From Methanoflorens sp963701995 (GTDB lineage Archaea; Halobacteriota; Bog-38; Methanoflorentales; Methanoflorentaceae), in the NCBI GenBank assembly GCA_963701995.1, contig OY969693.1, forward strand, positions 1,178,001 through 1,242,000: a stretch of 64,000 nucleotides of DNA, read 5' to 3'. The position numbers and the translations under genes are program-made. Below, piece by piece: positions 41,528 to 50,895 of the stretch. Below the pieces are notes generated by a model. That model made no database searches, was not told where the DNA came from, and saw only the letters and a list, made by a program, of their open reading frames with translations. Each line of letters opens with the position of its first letter. Position 1 is the first letter of the stretch.

Positions 41528-42382
41528 ATGAAAGTCTTAGGAGGTCCAGCTTCACAATTACTCGGTTCACGGGTTGCACGCGAAATCGGGTGTGCACTCG
41601 CCATTGTTGAATTCAAGCAGTTTCCTGACGGTGAACTGTATTTGCGCATCGCAGAGGAACTCGACGGCGACACGCTCATCGTACAGAGCACGACGACCAA
41701 TGACGATATCGTTTACCTTCTACAGCTCATCGACGCCGCCTCTGACGGCTACCTGAGGGTGGTGATTCCTTATTTTGGCTATGCGCGGCAAGATAAGCGA
41801 TTCAAGCTCGGCGAACCGATCAGCGCTCGTGCTATTGCGCGGACGATCGACGCTGACGAAGCTTATGTTGTCAACATCCACGACCCTGCCTTACTTGACC
41901 ATTTTCAGCTCAGAAGTGGCAAAAAGGCGGCGAACCTCTCCGCGGCGGGCCTCGTTGGCAAGTACTTAAAGAGCATGGAGTTCTCATCACCCTTGCTCAT
42001 CGCTCCTGACGAAGGCGCTACCGCCTTAGTGCGCGACGTTGCTCACGCCATGAGCTGCGAGTTCGACGTGCTAGTCAAGAAGCGGGTCACGTCTGAACAC
42101 GTTGAGATACAACCAAAGACGGTGGACGTCGACGAACGCGACCTGGTGATCGTAGATGACATGATATCGACCGGCGGTACTATGGCCGAAGCGATCAAGT
42201 TTCTGCGAGGACAAGGAGCGCGGCAGGTGCACGTTGCGTGCATTCACCCTGTTCTCTCTTTGAATGCGCGGCTTCGTCTATACAGCGCAGGGGTCGACAG
42301 CATCATAGCGACCGACACAATCGAAAAAGCAGAGAGCAGAATAACCGTCGCGCCGTTAATAAAGCAAGGCGTAGGACTTTAG
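41528..42382 (+). CDS. prs: Ribose-phosphate pyrophosphokinase
   Basis: 284 residues. ATP site FGYARQDKRFKLGEPIS, the metal/phosphate-binding LLIAPDEGATALV, and the PRPP loop LVIVDDMISTGGTM are all present. Makes PRPP for nucleotide, histidine and NAD synthesis; nadC nearby uses PRPP. GGAGG 8 nt before the ATG. Confidence 0.95.
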   Translation: MKVLGGPASQLLGSRVAREIGCALAIVEFKQFPDGELYLRIAEELDGDTLIVQSTTTNDDIVYLLQLIDAASDGYLRVVIPYFGYARQDKRFKLGEPISARAIARTIDADEAYVVNIHDPALLDHFQLRSGKKAANLSAAGLVGKYLKSMEFSSPLLIAPDEGATALVRDVAHAMSCEFDVLVKKRVTSEHVEIQPKTVDVDERDLVIVDDMISTGGTMAEAIKFLRGQGARQVHVACIHPVLSLNARLRLYSAGVDSIIATDTIEKAESRITVAPLIKQGVGL

Positions 42383-42783
42383 CGACGAACAAGCGAATCG
42401 TTAATGATCTGCGCGTGATCAAAAGCCAGAGGCGGCAATTCGGCGATGTCCCAAAGCACTGCGTCGCTCGCGTCTGAGCCGCCTGCCAGCGTACCGCCGA
42501 TAATCTCCGCCGCAAACGCGACTGAAACGACGTGTCCGCGAGGATCGCGATGAGGGTCGGAATACACGCCGACGAGTGATTTTATCCTCACAACAAGTCC
42601 AGTTTCCTCGAGGACTTCGCGCCGCAGGGCTGCCTCAACGGTTTCGCCGTATTCTACAAAGCCGCCAGGGAGCGCATAGTATCCGCGATACGGTTCTCGC
42701 TTCCGTGTTATCAGCAAGATTTTTTTGTTTTTCACTATCACTGCGTCAACGGTGAGCGCCGGGTTCCTGTGCATCGGGTGCAT
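42379..42783 (-). CDS. Nudix hydrolase
   Basis: 134 residues with the Nudix box GGFVEYGETVEAALRREVLEETGL. ADP-ribose or nucleotide pyrophosphatase-like; the substrate is not fixed by sequence. It overlaps the end of prs by 4 nt, convergent. Confidence 0.9.
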   Translation of the reverse strand: MHPMHRNPALTVDAVIVKNKKILLITRKREPYRGYYALPGGFVEYGETVEAALRREVLEETGLVVRIKSLVGVYSDPHRDPRGHVVSVAFAAEIIGGTLAGGSDASDAVLWDIAELPPLAFDHAQIINDSLVRR

Positions 42784-42919
42784 GGTGGGGGCTTCGCTAC
42801 TTGAGGCTGCCGCTTAACCGCCAAGCGGGGTTTCAGGAAGACGCGGCCGAGGGCGCTAGCGACCTCTTGCCGCCATCACAACCGCAAAAGCTATTCGGCT
42901 CACCCCCCATTTGTTCTCA

Positions 42920-44101
42920 ATGTATGACGTTCATGCGATACGGAAGGATTTCCCGGTTCTCGAGCACGTCGTGTATCTTGATAACGCTTCGACCAGCCAG
43001 ACGCCGAAACCCGCCGTCGAGGCGATGAACGAGTACTTCTTTCGCTATGCTGGCAACTACGGAAGGGGGGCGCACCGCTTGGCCCAGCAGACGACTGAGC
43101 ACTACGAAGCCGCGCGCGAGACGGTAGCAGATTTTTTCACGTGTGAGCCTGGCAACGTTATCTTCACCAAGAACACGACGGAAAGCATCAACATCGTCGC
43201 CCATGGGCAGGATTGGACGCCCGGAGACCACGTGATCACATCTATGATTGAACACCACTCGAACTACCTGCCGTGGGTCGCTCTCCGTGCGCGAGGCGTC
43301 GTGCTCGACCTGGTTGAAGCGAATCAGGAAGGCATCATTGATCCTTCCACGATTGAAACAGCAATCACAGACAGAACTAAGCTCATCACGCTTTCTCACG
43401 TGTCAAACGTCTTTGGTTCTGTCCAAGACATAAGCCGTATCGTCAAGATTGGGCATAAAAACGATGTGCCAGTGTTGATAGACGCAGCCCAGTCTGCGGG
43501 TCATATGGATCTGTCCGTGAAAGATTTGAAATGTGACTATCTAGCCCTGCCGGGCCACAAAGGGCTGCTCGGTCCGCAAGGGACGGGCATCTTGATCCTG
43601 CGTGATCCGGAGGAGCTGCGTCCAACTACGCTCGGCGGCGGTGCGGTCGAATGGGTGCGCGGCTGCGAATATGAACTGCTCGAACCGCCCGCCCGTTTTG
43701 AAGCGGGCACCCCCAACATCCCAGGAGTCATCGGCCTCGGGCGATCCGTGGAATACGTCAGCGCACTGGGCGTCGCGAACGTCGAAAAGCACGTTGCAAT
43801 GCTGGCGAGAGTCGCCGCAAAAAAACTGGCAGAAATCGACAACGTGACGGTCTATGGGCCAAAAGACCGCGCGGCGGTGGTTCCCTTCAACGTCGGAGAG
43901 CTGAACCCGCACGACGTTTCGATGATCCTCGATGAGACAAGCAAGATCTGCACGAGGAGCGGGTACCACTGCGCTATGCCGGCTTTAGAGTCTCTTGGCA
44001 TCAACGGAACCGTACGGGCGTCGTTCGGGGCATATAATACGGCTGAAGAGGTCGACCTTTTGGCAGGATCGGTAAGTCTTATCGCGACCTCGCTCGTCTA
44101 A
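42920..44101 (+). CDS. Cysteine desulfurase (SufS/CsdA type)
   Basis: 393 residues. PLP lysine in LALPGHKGLLGPQGTG, cofactor-binding His in MIEHHSNYLPW, catalytic Cys in RSGYHCAMPALESLGINGT. Removes sulfur from cysteine for Fe-S cluster or thio-cofactor assembly. A TTG at 42911 is a possible earlier start. Convergent with nadC (4-nt overlap). NadA of the NAD pathway needs an Fe-S cluster, which would link the genes. Confidence 0.9.
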   Translation: MYDVHAIRKDFPVLEHVVYLDNASTSQTPKPAVEAMNEYFFRYAGNYGRGAHRLAQQTTEHYEAARETVADFFTCEPGNVIFTKNTTESINIVAHGQDWTPGDHVITSMIEHHSNYLPWVALRARGVVLDLVEANQEGIIDPSTIETAITDRTKLITLSHVSNVFGSVQDISRIVKIGHKNDVPVLIDAAQSAGHMDLSVKDLKCDYLALPGHKGLLGPQGTGILILRDPEELRPTTLGGGAVEWVRGCEYELLEPPARFEAGTPNIPGVIGLGRSVEYVSALGVANVEKHVAMLARVAAKKLAEIDNVTVYGPKDRAAVVPFNVGELNPHDVSMILDETSKICTRSGYHCAMPALESLGINGTVRASFGAYNTAEEVDLLAGSVSLIATSLV

Positions 44102-44910
44102 TCCGGCGCGTCAAGTTCAAGGCTGAAATTGAGCCAGCGCGACGAGTGAGTTAGGTACCCCAGTGAGAGCACGTCGACCCCGGTCGCAGCGTATTTCCTG
44201 ACGTTATCGGGCCTGATGCCGCCTGACGCTTCGAGCAGCACGTTGCCGCGCAGGTTGAGTGCCTTCAACTTGCTGACGGCCGCAGCGATCTGTTCGACCT
44301 CCATGTTGTCGAACATGATGATGTCTGCTCCAAGCTCGGCTGCCTTGACGCACTCGTCAACGGATTCGACTTCGATCTCCACTTTCTTCGTGAAGAACGC
44401 TTTTTCTCGCAGGGCGTCCTCCGCAGAGATTACTTTCAGATGGTTATCCTTGAATAGATAGGCCTCTGAGAGGGAGTAGCGGTGCGGGTCTCCGCCTCCG
44501 ATCGCGACCGCCTTTTTTTCATAAAGTCTGAAGCCCGGCGTCGTCTTCCGGGTGGCGGCAATCGTCACCGTACCAGCGGCTGCCGCACAGCGGCGCGTAA
44601 TCGTGGCAATGCCGCTCATGCGGCACAGGAAATTGAGTGCGACGCGTTCGGTGACAAGAATACCCCTGACCGGTCCTATGACGCGCAAAATGGTATCGTC
44701 TTTCTTGATGACGTCTCCATCGCAGCACAGTGGGGCGGTCACGAGGTTGTAGTACGCAAAAATGCTCTCTGCCTCTGATAAGCCTGCTACGACTCCATCT
44801 TCGTGTGCGATGACGTTTGCAGACCCTTCGACGTCGGGCAGGAGAGCGGTCGTTATGTCGCCGAATCCTTCATCCTCAGCCAGAAACCTCTCAATGTCGC
44901 TTGCGTTCAA
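44098..44910 (-). CDS. nadC: Quinolinate phosphoribosyltransferase
   Basis: 270 residues. EDEGFGDITTALLP, NFLCRMSGIATITRRC, TRKTTPGFRLYEKKAV, GGDPHRYSLSEAYLFKDNH, VEIEVES and LEASGGIRPDNVR are the usual active-site segments. Makes nicotinate mononucleotide from quinolinate and PRPP. Divergent from nadX. Confidence 0.95.
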   Translation of the reverse strand: MNASDIERFLAEDEGFGDITTALLPDVEGSANVIAHEDGVVAGLSEAESIFAYYNLVTAPLCCDGDVIKKDDTILRVIGPVRGILVTERVALNFLCRMSGIATITRRCAAAAGTVTIAATRKTTPGFRLYEKKAVAIGGGDPHRYSLSEAYLFKDNHLKVISAEDALREKAFFTKKVEIEVESVDECVKAAELGADIIMFDNMEVEQIAAAVSKLKALNLRGNVLLEASGGIRPDNVRKYAATGVDVLSLGYLTHSSRWLNFSLELDAPD

Positions 44911-44960
44911 ACGATCACCACATACGCTTTTCTATCTTAACTATCTTAAAGGATTTCAAG

Positions 44961-45752
44961 ATGATCATCGGAATTATTGGATGTGGCGTGATAGGAACAG
45001 AAATCTGTCGTGCCTTGGGGGCTGATGGCTTCAGAGGCAAACTCCTCCTTATGGACAGGCACCCCGATCGCGCTCAGCATCTGGCAGATACGACCCCTAC
45101 GGCGTCGTCCGTGTCATTGTTCGACGTTATCGACCAAGCTGACCTCGTTGTGGAATGCGCCTCAACGCAGGCAGCGCGCGATATCGCGCTCAGCGTTTTG
45201 ACAAAGGGCACGGATTTGATGCTGCTCAGCATCGGCGCGCTGGTTGACGCGGACTTTCGACAGCAGGTGTATGCGGCGGCGCGCACGCACGACTGTCGCC
45301 TTTATATCCCATCAGGCGCCATCGGGGGCATCGATGCACTCCTTGCGGCAGCGCAGGGAACGATCAACCGGGTGACACTCACTACGACTAAGCCTTCAGC
45401 GGGCCTCGAAACCGCCCCCTACGTCATCCGTAACGCCACTGATCTGTCCCGCCCCGCCCTCATATTCGAAGGTACCGCCGACGAGGCGATTCAAGGCTTC
45501 CCACAAAATATTAACGTCTCAGCGACGCTCGCTCTGGCGGGCGTCGGATTTGACCGAACGATCGTCCGCATCGGCGTTGATCCGACGCTGACAAGAAACG
45601 TGCACGTCGTCGAAGTCGACGGGGATTTTGGGAGGCTTACTGCCCGATTTGACAACGTTCCGACCGAAAATGAGCGCACGAGCAAGCTCGCGGCGTACTC
45701 GGCAGTCGCGTCTCTCAAGAAAATGATGGACGCAGTCAAGCTCGGAACGTGA
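44961..45752 (+). CDS. nadX: L-aspartate dehydrogenase
   Basis: 263 residues from the ATG at 44961. Rossmann GIIGCGVIGTEICRALG, VVECASTQAARD, SIGALVD, then the conserved PSGAIGGIDAL catalytic segment. Oxidises aspartate to iminoaspartate, which NadA condenses to quinolinate. Next to nadC, as expected for de novo NAD synthesis; nadA is not in the window. Confidence 0.93.
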   Translation: MIIGIIGCGVIGTEICRALGADGFRGKLLLMDRHPDRAQHLADTTPTASSVSLFDVIDQADLVVECASTQAARDIALSVLTKGTDLMLLSIGALVDADFRQQVYAAARTHDCRLYIPSGAIGGIDALLAAAQGTINRVTLTTTKPSAGLETAPYVIRNATDLSRPALIFEGTADEAIQGFPQNINVSATLALAGVGFDRTIVRIGVDPTLTRNVHVVEVDGDFGRLTARFDNVPTENERTSKLAAYSAVASLKKMMDAVKLGT

Positions 45753-45788
45753 GCCCGTCCGATCTAAGGGAAGCTGATTCGATCAGGC

Positions 45789-46619
45789 ATGCGATTACGC
45801 ACCCGCACGTACATTGCTGAGATTCGGGTCCTCAACTGTCTGATGGCGGCATTTGCTTCGCTCATCGGCGTCTTTGTGAGCAAGGCGCCGCTTGCCTACG
45901 ACGTGATCGCGCCCGCGGTTTTGGCGTTCGTCGCGGTGTTTCTCGTCACCGCAGGGGGCAATGTCATCAACGACTTCTTTGATGTCGATATTGACCGGGT
46001 CAACAAGCCACATCGCGCCCTGCCAAGCGGGCTCATCACGCGGCGTAGTGCGCTCGTATATGCACTCGGGCTCTTGCTTTTCGGCGTTGCGGCGTCTCTA
46101 TTCATCAACCCCGTCTGTTCTGGGCTAGCAGCGCTTAATGCTGTGCTCCTCGTGTTGTATTCGTGGAAGCTGAAGAGATCGGTGCTCGTCGGTAACCTGT
46201 TGATTGGATACCTGACGGGGTCGATCTTTCTCTTCGGCGGGGCGGCCGTTTATTCGTTCTTTATCCCTGGTGTGCTCTTTGTGAGCGCAATGCTCGCAAT
46301 CACCTCACGTGAAGTCGTTAAGGATATTGAGGATCTCACGGGAGACCGGCGAGCGGGCGCGTCGACGTTGCCTATTCGGTATGGGGTGCCTCGCTCGCTG
46401 GCAACTGCTGCGCTTTTTATGCTCGCGGCGGTCGTTGTCAGCCCTCTGCCGTTCATTATCGGTGCGTCCGGCTATCCCTACCTCGGAATCGTCATTGCGG
46501 CTGACGGGATACTCCTGTATGGCGTCGCGCTCTCACGGAGCGATCCGGCGAGGGCGTCAACCGTGATTAAGTACGGCATGGTCGCGGTATTGCTCGCCTA
46601 CGTCGTCGGTGGAATCTAA
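45789..46619 (+). CDS. UbiA-family prenyltransferase (probable DGGGP synthase)
   Basis: 276 residues, 7-9 membrane helices. First Asp motif NDFFDVDIDRVNKPHR and second REVVKDIEDLTGDRRAG. In archaea this UbiA branch adds the second geranylgeranyl chain to geranylgeranylglyceryl phosphate for membrane lipid synthesis; a quinone-type role is the alternative. Follows nadX. Confidence 0.85.
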   Translation: MRLRTRTYIAEIRVLNCLMAAFASLIGVFVSKAPLAYDVIAPAVLAFVAVFLVTAGGNVINDFFDVDIDRVNKPHRALPSGLITRRSALVYALGLLLFGVAASLFINPVCSGLAALNAVLLVLYSWKLKRSVLVGNLLIGYLTGSIFLFGGAAVYSFFIPGVLFVSAMLAITSREVVKDIEDLTGDRRAGASTLPIRYGVPRSLATAALFMLAAVVVSPLPFIIGASGYPYLGIVIAADGILLYGVALSRSDPARASTVIKYGMVAVLLAYVVGGI

Positions 46620-46706
46620 GGATTACTGGCCAAAAAAGTAAATAGCTCTTCGGCTGAACTACCGTTGCATTTGAGGCACGGACTTAACAGGGATTCCCGA
46701 TGGATC

Positions 46707-47147
46707 ATGAACGCGGATGACACAGCACGCCTTGTTCGAAAGCACGTGCAGAGCAACACCTACATCATAAAGGACGACGCATTTTTTGAAAAGAGCGTGC
46801 ACGTGCGCGGTAGTTTGATCACCGGTACCCACGTCGGCTTTTGGGGCGATCTGATCGTAGAAGGGTCGCTTAGTCTAGGCAACAGGTCGACCGTCCGTGG
46901 GAACGTTAGGGCAGAAAGCGCTTTTATTGGAAACGACGTTGAGATAGGCGGCATATTGACGACGACTGATGACACGACACTTTTGGAAGGCGTTCGCCTA
47001 AGGGAAATTGACAGCGCCGGGAGTGTTACGATCAAGCCTGACGCGGTGATTGATCGGATTGTCGCTGAAGGAAACGTGGAGATAAACGGGAAGGCAAGCA
47101 TCGGTTATATCTCTACCAAGGGCAAGGTCATCGTCAGAAAGGCGTAG
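46707..47147 (+). CDS. Bactofilin-like polymer-forming protein
   Basis: 146 residues of short repeating beta strands (VHVRGSLITGTHVGFWGDLIV, SLSLGNRSTVRGNVRAESAF, GNVEINGKASIGYI), a right-handed beta-helix as in bactofilins. Could form cytoskeletal or surface filaments. Follows the prenyltransferase after 87 bp. Confidence 0.7.
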   Translation: MNADDTARLVRKHVQSNTYIIKDDAFFEKSVHVRGSLITGTHVGFWGDLIVEGSLSLGNRSTVRGNVRAESAFIGNDVEIGGILTTTDDTTLLEGVRLREIDSAGSVTIKPDAVIDRIVAEGNVEINGKASIGYISTKGKVIVRKA

Positions 47148-47206
47148 CACGCGCTCGGGACCTTGCGCGTGGGGGTGCGCTGCGCCACGACACTCCCGGT
47201 AGCGCT

Positions 47207-49474
47207 TCACGTTGCAGACAGTTTGAAATCGTAGCTGCCGCTTTTGACCATAGCGGTGAGAATTGCTTGGCCGAACGAAACGCCGCCGTCCCCCCGAGGG
47301 ACCTTTGTATTGGTAAAGAGGACGAGGTCGCGCGTAGTACACACCTCGTTAACCGTCGTGACAATAGCCTTGTTATACGCGACGCCTCCCGATAGTCCGA
47401 TGTTACTCGTTCCAATGGCTTCTGCTGCTTCGGCGGCTATCGTTGCAATCCCACGCGCGATCGTGACCTGTGCCGAGGCGGCAATGTTCTTGGTGCTTTG
47501 GCCGTGCTTTTTCGCGTGGAGGATTTCAGCGAGCACCGGTCGAGTGTCGAGAATTGACCGATCGCGGTAGGTCGAAATCTCGAGCGGCAGCACTACGTCT
47601 GGGTAACCGTAGCGCGCGACGCCCTCCAACGTCATCGCCGGTTCGCCATCGTAGGTCCGTTTTTGACATATTCCAAGCGCTGCAGCAACAGCGTCAAGCA
47701 CGCGCCCAGTGCTCGAGGTCATCGGGACGTTTACGTTCCGTTCAATTTGCTGCAGGAGAATCGACGACTCGAGTTCACTGAGGCCAAGCCGGGTGAGCGT
47801 CGCTGCCAGCTCTCCGTGATCGTAGATGCCGTGCAGGATGCCTGCCACCATCCGCACAGGATGCCTCGTGGCCAAATCGCCTCCTGGCATCGGCACGGGT
47901 ATGAGACCCCCCATCCGTTCCAAAGTGGGCAAAAACACCTCCCCACCCCATATAGTGCCGTCGTACCCGTAGCCGATACCATCGATGGCGATACCTATGA
48001 GGTCATCGGGGGCCCCCTCGCCAATGAGCGACGCGATATGCGCTTGGTGGTGTTGAACGGCGTAAGCGGCTCCGAGCTCGGCGGCGAGACGTGTGGAGCG
48101 CAAGGTTGGATGGTAGTCGTGCGCGATAACGCTCACGTCGACGCCGCTCATTTCGATGAGGTTGTGGACGGAGGCTTCAAGGTAGTCGAAGGTCTTCGGC
48201 TTGTCGATGTTGCCCACGTGTTGGCTGATGTAACATCGGCCGTCTTTATAGGTCGTCACGGTCGCGTTCATCTCTGCGCCAAGCGCGAGAATGTTCTTGT
48301 CGTACGTTACAGGCACTGCAAAAGAGACGGGCGCGTACCCGCGCGACATCCTGATAAATGCAGGCTGGTCGAGCACTCGCAGTACCGAGTCGTCACAGCG
48401 GTTGACGATCCGCCGATCGTGGAGCAGGAAAAAATCGGCCTTCTCTCGCAGGTTTTCAAGCGCATCGTCGATGGCGATAATCATCGGCTCGCCCGGCGTG
48501 TTCGCGCTCGTCATGATAAGTGGCTGATCTACAATATCAAAGAGGAGGTAGTGCAGGCCGCTGTAGGGAAGCATTACGCCTATGTTATGGAGATTCGAGA
48601 CTTCGACAAACGTGCCTTCGACGCGCTTGTCGAGGACCATAATGGGCCGTTTGTTTGACGTGAGCAGCGCGCGCTCTTCTCCGGTTGTGAGGAGATTGTT
48701 CTCAACCCACATCTCGCTCGGTGCCATAATCGCGAGGGGCTGCGTCGGTCTGCCCAAACGTCGCTTTAGCTCTCTTGCAGAATCAAAGATGCAGGCCAGG
48801 TGAAAGCCGCCAATCCCTTTTATAGCCAGAACGTGGCCTTCGAGTAACAATCGCCCGGCCGTGCTGATTGGTTCGTTCAAGCGCTGCAAATCGCGGTTGA
48901 GCAGCGTGAGCGTCGGGCCGCAGCGTTCGCACGCGATGGTTTGCGCGTGGTGACGACGATCTTTTGGGTTGCGGTACTCCCGGTCGCATTCCGAGCACAT
49001 GGGAAAGTCGATCATCGAGGTCGTCTCGCGGTCATACGGGAGTCTCTCGGTCACTGTGAATCGTGGACCGCAATTTACGCACGAAGTTGCCCAGTACTCT
49101 TCGTACCGTCTACTTTCCCTCAAATCCCGCAGGCAGTCGTCACACAGCGCGATATCTGGCGACGTGAAGCCAAACTCGCCCTCGCCGCTGGACGCGATCG
49201 TGAACTCGGTGTATTTGCGTGGGCGGGCCCATTGCACGCGTACATCATCAATGCGCGCGATGGGCGGGCCTTGTTTTAGAAATTCGATGAACCGAACTAT
49301 AACGGCGCGCGACCCTTCTACCTCGATGTCTACGTGCGCACCGAGGTTTTTGACATAGCCAGTCAGTTGCAGTTCTACCGCGTGCGCATAAACGAACGGC
49401 CTGAACCCTACCCCTTGCACAACGCCCTTAACGCGTATCTTCGCTCGTATGCGCTCGTTCGCCTGTGGTCCCAT
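47207..49474 (-). CDS. hypF: Carbamoyltransferase HypF
   Basis: 755 residues, full length. Acylphosphatase domain (GVVQGVGFRPFVYAHA, 17-32), two zinc-finger repeats (CDDCLRDL, CVNCGP, CSECDREY, CERCGP), YrdC-like domain (IKGIGGFHLAC), Kae1-like domain (AHDYHPTLRSTRLA, HHQAHI, GIAIDGIGYGYDG). Makes the carbamoyl/cyanide ligand of [NiFe]-hydrogenases, so such a hydrogenase is expected elsewhere in the genome. Confidence 0.96.
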   Translation of the reverse strand: MGPQANERIRAKIRVKGVVQGVGFRPFVYAHAVELQLTGYVKNLGAHVDIEVEGSRAVIVRFIEFLKQGPPIARIDDVRVQWARPRKYTEFTIASSGEGEFGFTSPDIALCDDCLRDLRESRRYEEYWATSCVNCGPRFTVTERLPYDRETTSMIDFPMCSECDREYRNPKDRRHHAQTIACERCGPTLTLLNRDLQRLNEPISTAGRLLLEGHVLAIKGIGGFHLACIFDSARELKRRLGRPTQPLAIMAPSEMWVENNLLTTGEERALLTSNKRPIMVLDKRVEGTFVEVSNLHNIGVMLPYSGLHYLLFDIVDQPLIMTSANTPGEPMIIAIDDALENLREKADFFLLHDRRIVNRCDDSVLRVLDQPAFIRMSRGYAPVSFAVPVTYDKNILALGAEMNATVTTYKDGRCYISQHVGNIDKPKTFDYLEASVHNLIEMSGVDVSVIAHDYHPTLRSTRLAAELGAAYAVQHHQAHIASLIGEGAPDDLIGIAIDGIGYGYDGTIWGGEVFLPTLERMGGLIPVPMPGGDLATRHPVRMVAGILHGIYDHGELAATLTRLGLSELESSILLQQIERNVNVPMTSSTGRVLDAVAAALGICQKRTYDGEPAMTLEGVARYGYPDVVLPLEISTYRDRSILDTRPVLAEILHAKKHGQSTKNIAASAQVTIARGIATIAAEAAEAIGTSNIGLSGGVAYNKAIVTTVNEVCTTRDLVLFTNTKVPRGDGGVSFGQAILTAMVKSGSYDFKLSAT

Positions 49475-49592
49475 GGTGATCCAATTGCCGCAATTCGTGT
49501 TGCATTCTATAAACGCGTTCCTGTCTAATGTCTATTCCGGAGTTCAAAAAGTTTAATTACTTTTGCGACGTTCTACTATGCGAGGTAGTCAC

Positions 49593-50096
49593 ATGAACAA
49601 CAGGACCCGCATCGTCAATGACCCGGCTGATCTAGTCCCGCTCTTACGAGTTTTTAAGTCCGACGCCCACAAGAAGGTCTTTAGCTCACTGCTCAACGGC
49701 TGGAGAACCGAAGACGAACTCAGGGAGATGTTGCAGGAAGATATCTATTACAGCCTCGACATGCTTCAAAGGACTGGTCTCGTGGAAACCAAATGGCGCA
49801 TGCCCGAACAAGGAAACACGCCACAGATTGAATACCACACTTCTTATTCGAAACTTCGTGCCGACTTCCAGTGTTCGATTTCTGACATATGTGATCTCAT
49901 CCGTATCGCGATCACCGATGACGAAACGCTGCGCGACGTGGCCGATGCTATGGAATTCGAGGTGAGAAATGGCAATAGTTCAGTCCAAAACCTTTCACGC
50001 ACCCTGAACCAGAGCCCGACGTTTCTCAGGGGCATCGCCAAACGGTCGCAGCATCTTGTGGTGAAGGGTCATCGATTTGAGCTGGCTAAAAGATAG
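49593..50096 (+). CDS. Archaeal HTH regulator (ArsR-like)
   Basis: 167 residues, ATG at 49593 with GAGGTAG upstream. Winged helix at about 15-65 (FKSDAHKKVFSSLLNGWRTEDELREML, LDMLQRTGLVET). A second HTH-like part near the end (SSVQNLSRTLNQSPTFLRGIAK) looks like another DNA-binding domain. First gene of a run with the regulator and helicase that follow. Confidence 0.75.
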   Translation: MNNRTRIVNDPADLVPLLRVFKSDAHKKVFSSLLNGWRTEDELREMLQEDIYYSLDMLQRTGLVETKWRMPEQGNTPQIEYHTSYSKLRADFQCSISDICDLIRIAITDDETLRDVADAMEFEVRNGNSSVQNLSRTLNQSPTFLRGIAKRSQHLVVKGHRFELAKR

Positions 50097-50895
50097 TCTC
50101 TTTTTTTGGCCGATGAAAAAAGGAAAGAGCACCAAAATGCAGGTGCTTGTGGAAGTAGCCGCACTCCAGCCCAAGATCCGACAAAGAGAAGTTGCTGACC
50201 GGGTCGGGGTGACTCCGCAAGCCGTCTCCGAGCACCTCAAGGAGCTTGTCGCTGACGGGTACGTCAAGTTTGACAAACGTGGGCAGTACGAGGTTACCAA
50301 GGCAGGCATTGAGCTGATCATCGAGTGGGCGAACGAGCTCAACAAGTACATACGATATATCACGGAAGACATCGTGGGGAAAGTGGCCGTGTGGACAGCT
50401 ATCGCGGAAGAAGACGTCAGTAAAGGGACAACCGTGGGGCTGAAGATGCGCGATGGCTTTCTTTATGCGTTTCGCTCAGACAGCGATGAGTCGCGCGCGC
50501 GGGGAACCACGATAGGTGATGCGCTCACCGGCGACGACGTTGGCGTCGAGCACTTGAGCGGGATCATCCCAATGGACCGCGCGCACGTGACGATCGCAGT
50601 CGTTCCTCGGGTTCAACGGGGTGGGTCAGCAGCCGTGGATCTAGAAGGGCTCAGACGGATTGCGGCGGGCAAGCCTGTCGCGATTCTTGGTTTGGAAGCG
50701 CTGGTTTCGGTAAGAAAAGCGGGCATTTCACCTTTGATGCAGTACGGTGCCGCTGAGGGCGTCATCGAAGCGGCATTTCGGGGGCTCTCAACGGTGGTCG
50801 TCGCGGTCGATGAGGCGGTGCCGCCTCTCATCGCGAACCTAATGTCCCACGATGTTTCCTACGAATCCGTCGATCTCAGCGTAGGAAACCATTAA
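50077..50895 (+). CDS. HTH regulator with large C-terminal sensor
   Basis: 272 residues. TTG start at 50077 (GAAGGG upstream), or ATG at 50113. Winged helix IRQREVADRVGVTPQAVSEHLKELVADGYV followed by an alpha/beta effector-like region with no recognised ligand site. It overlaps the previous gene by 20 nt and ends one base before the helicase gene. Confidence 0.75.
   Translation: MSWLKDSLFFWPMKKGKSTKMQVLVEVAALQPKIRQREVADRVGVTPQAVSEHLKELVADGYVKFDKRGQYEVTKAGIELIIEWANELNKYIRYITEDIVGKVAVWTAIAEEDVSKGTTVGLKMRDGFLYAFRSDSDESRARGTTIGDALTGDDVGVEHLSGIIPMDRAHVTIAVVPRVQRGGSAAVDLEGLRRIAAGKPVAILGLEALVSVRKAGISPLMQYGAAEGVIEAAFRGLSTVVVAVDEAVPPLIANLMSHDVSYESVDLSVGNH

Noticed and set aside
47663..48658. 331-codon open frame on the plus strand
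   Set aside because: Lies wholly antisense to hypF, whose domains and motifs are complete; the frame has no ribosome site or recognisable domain.
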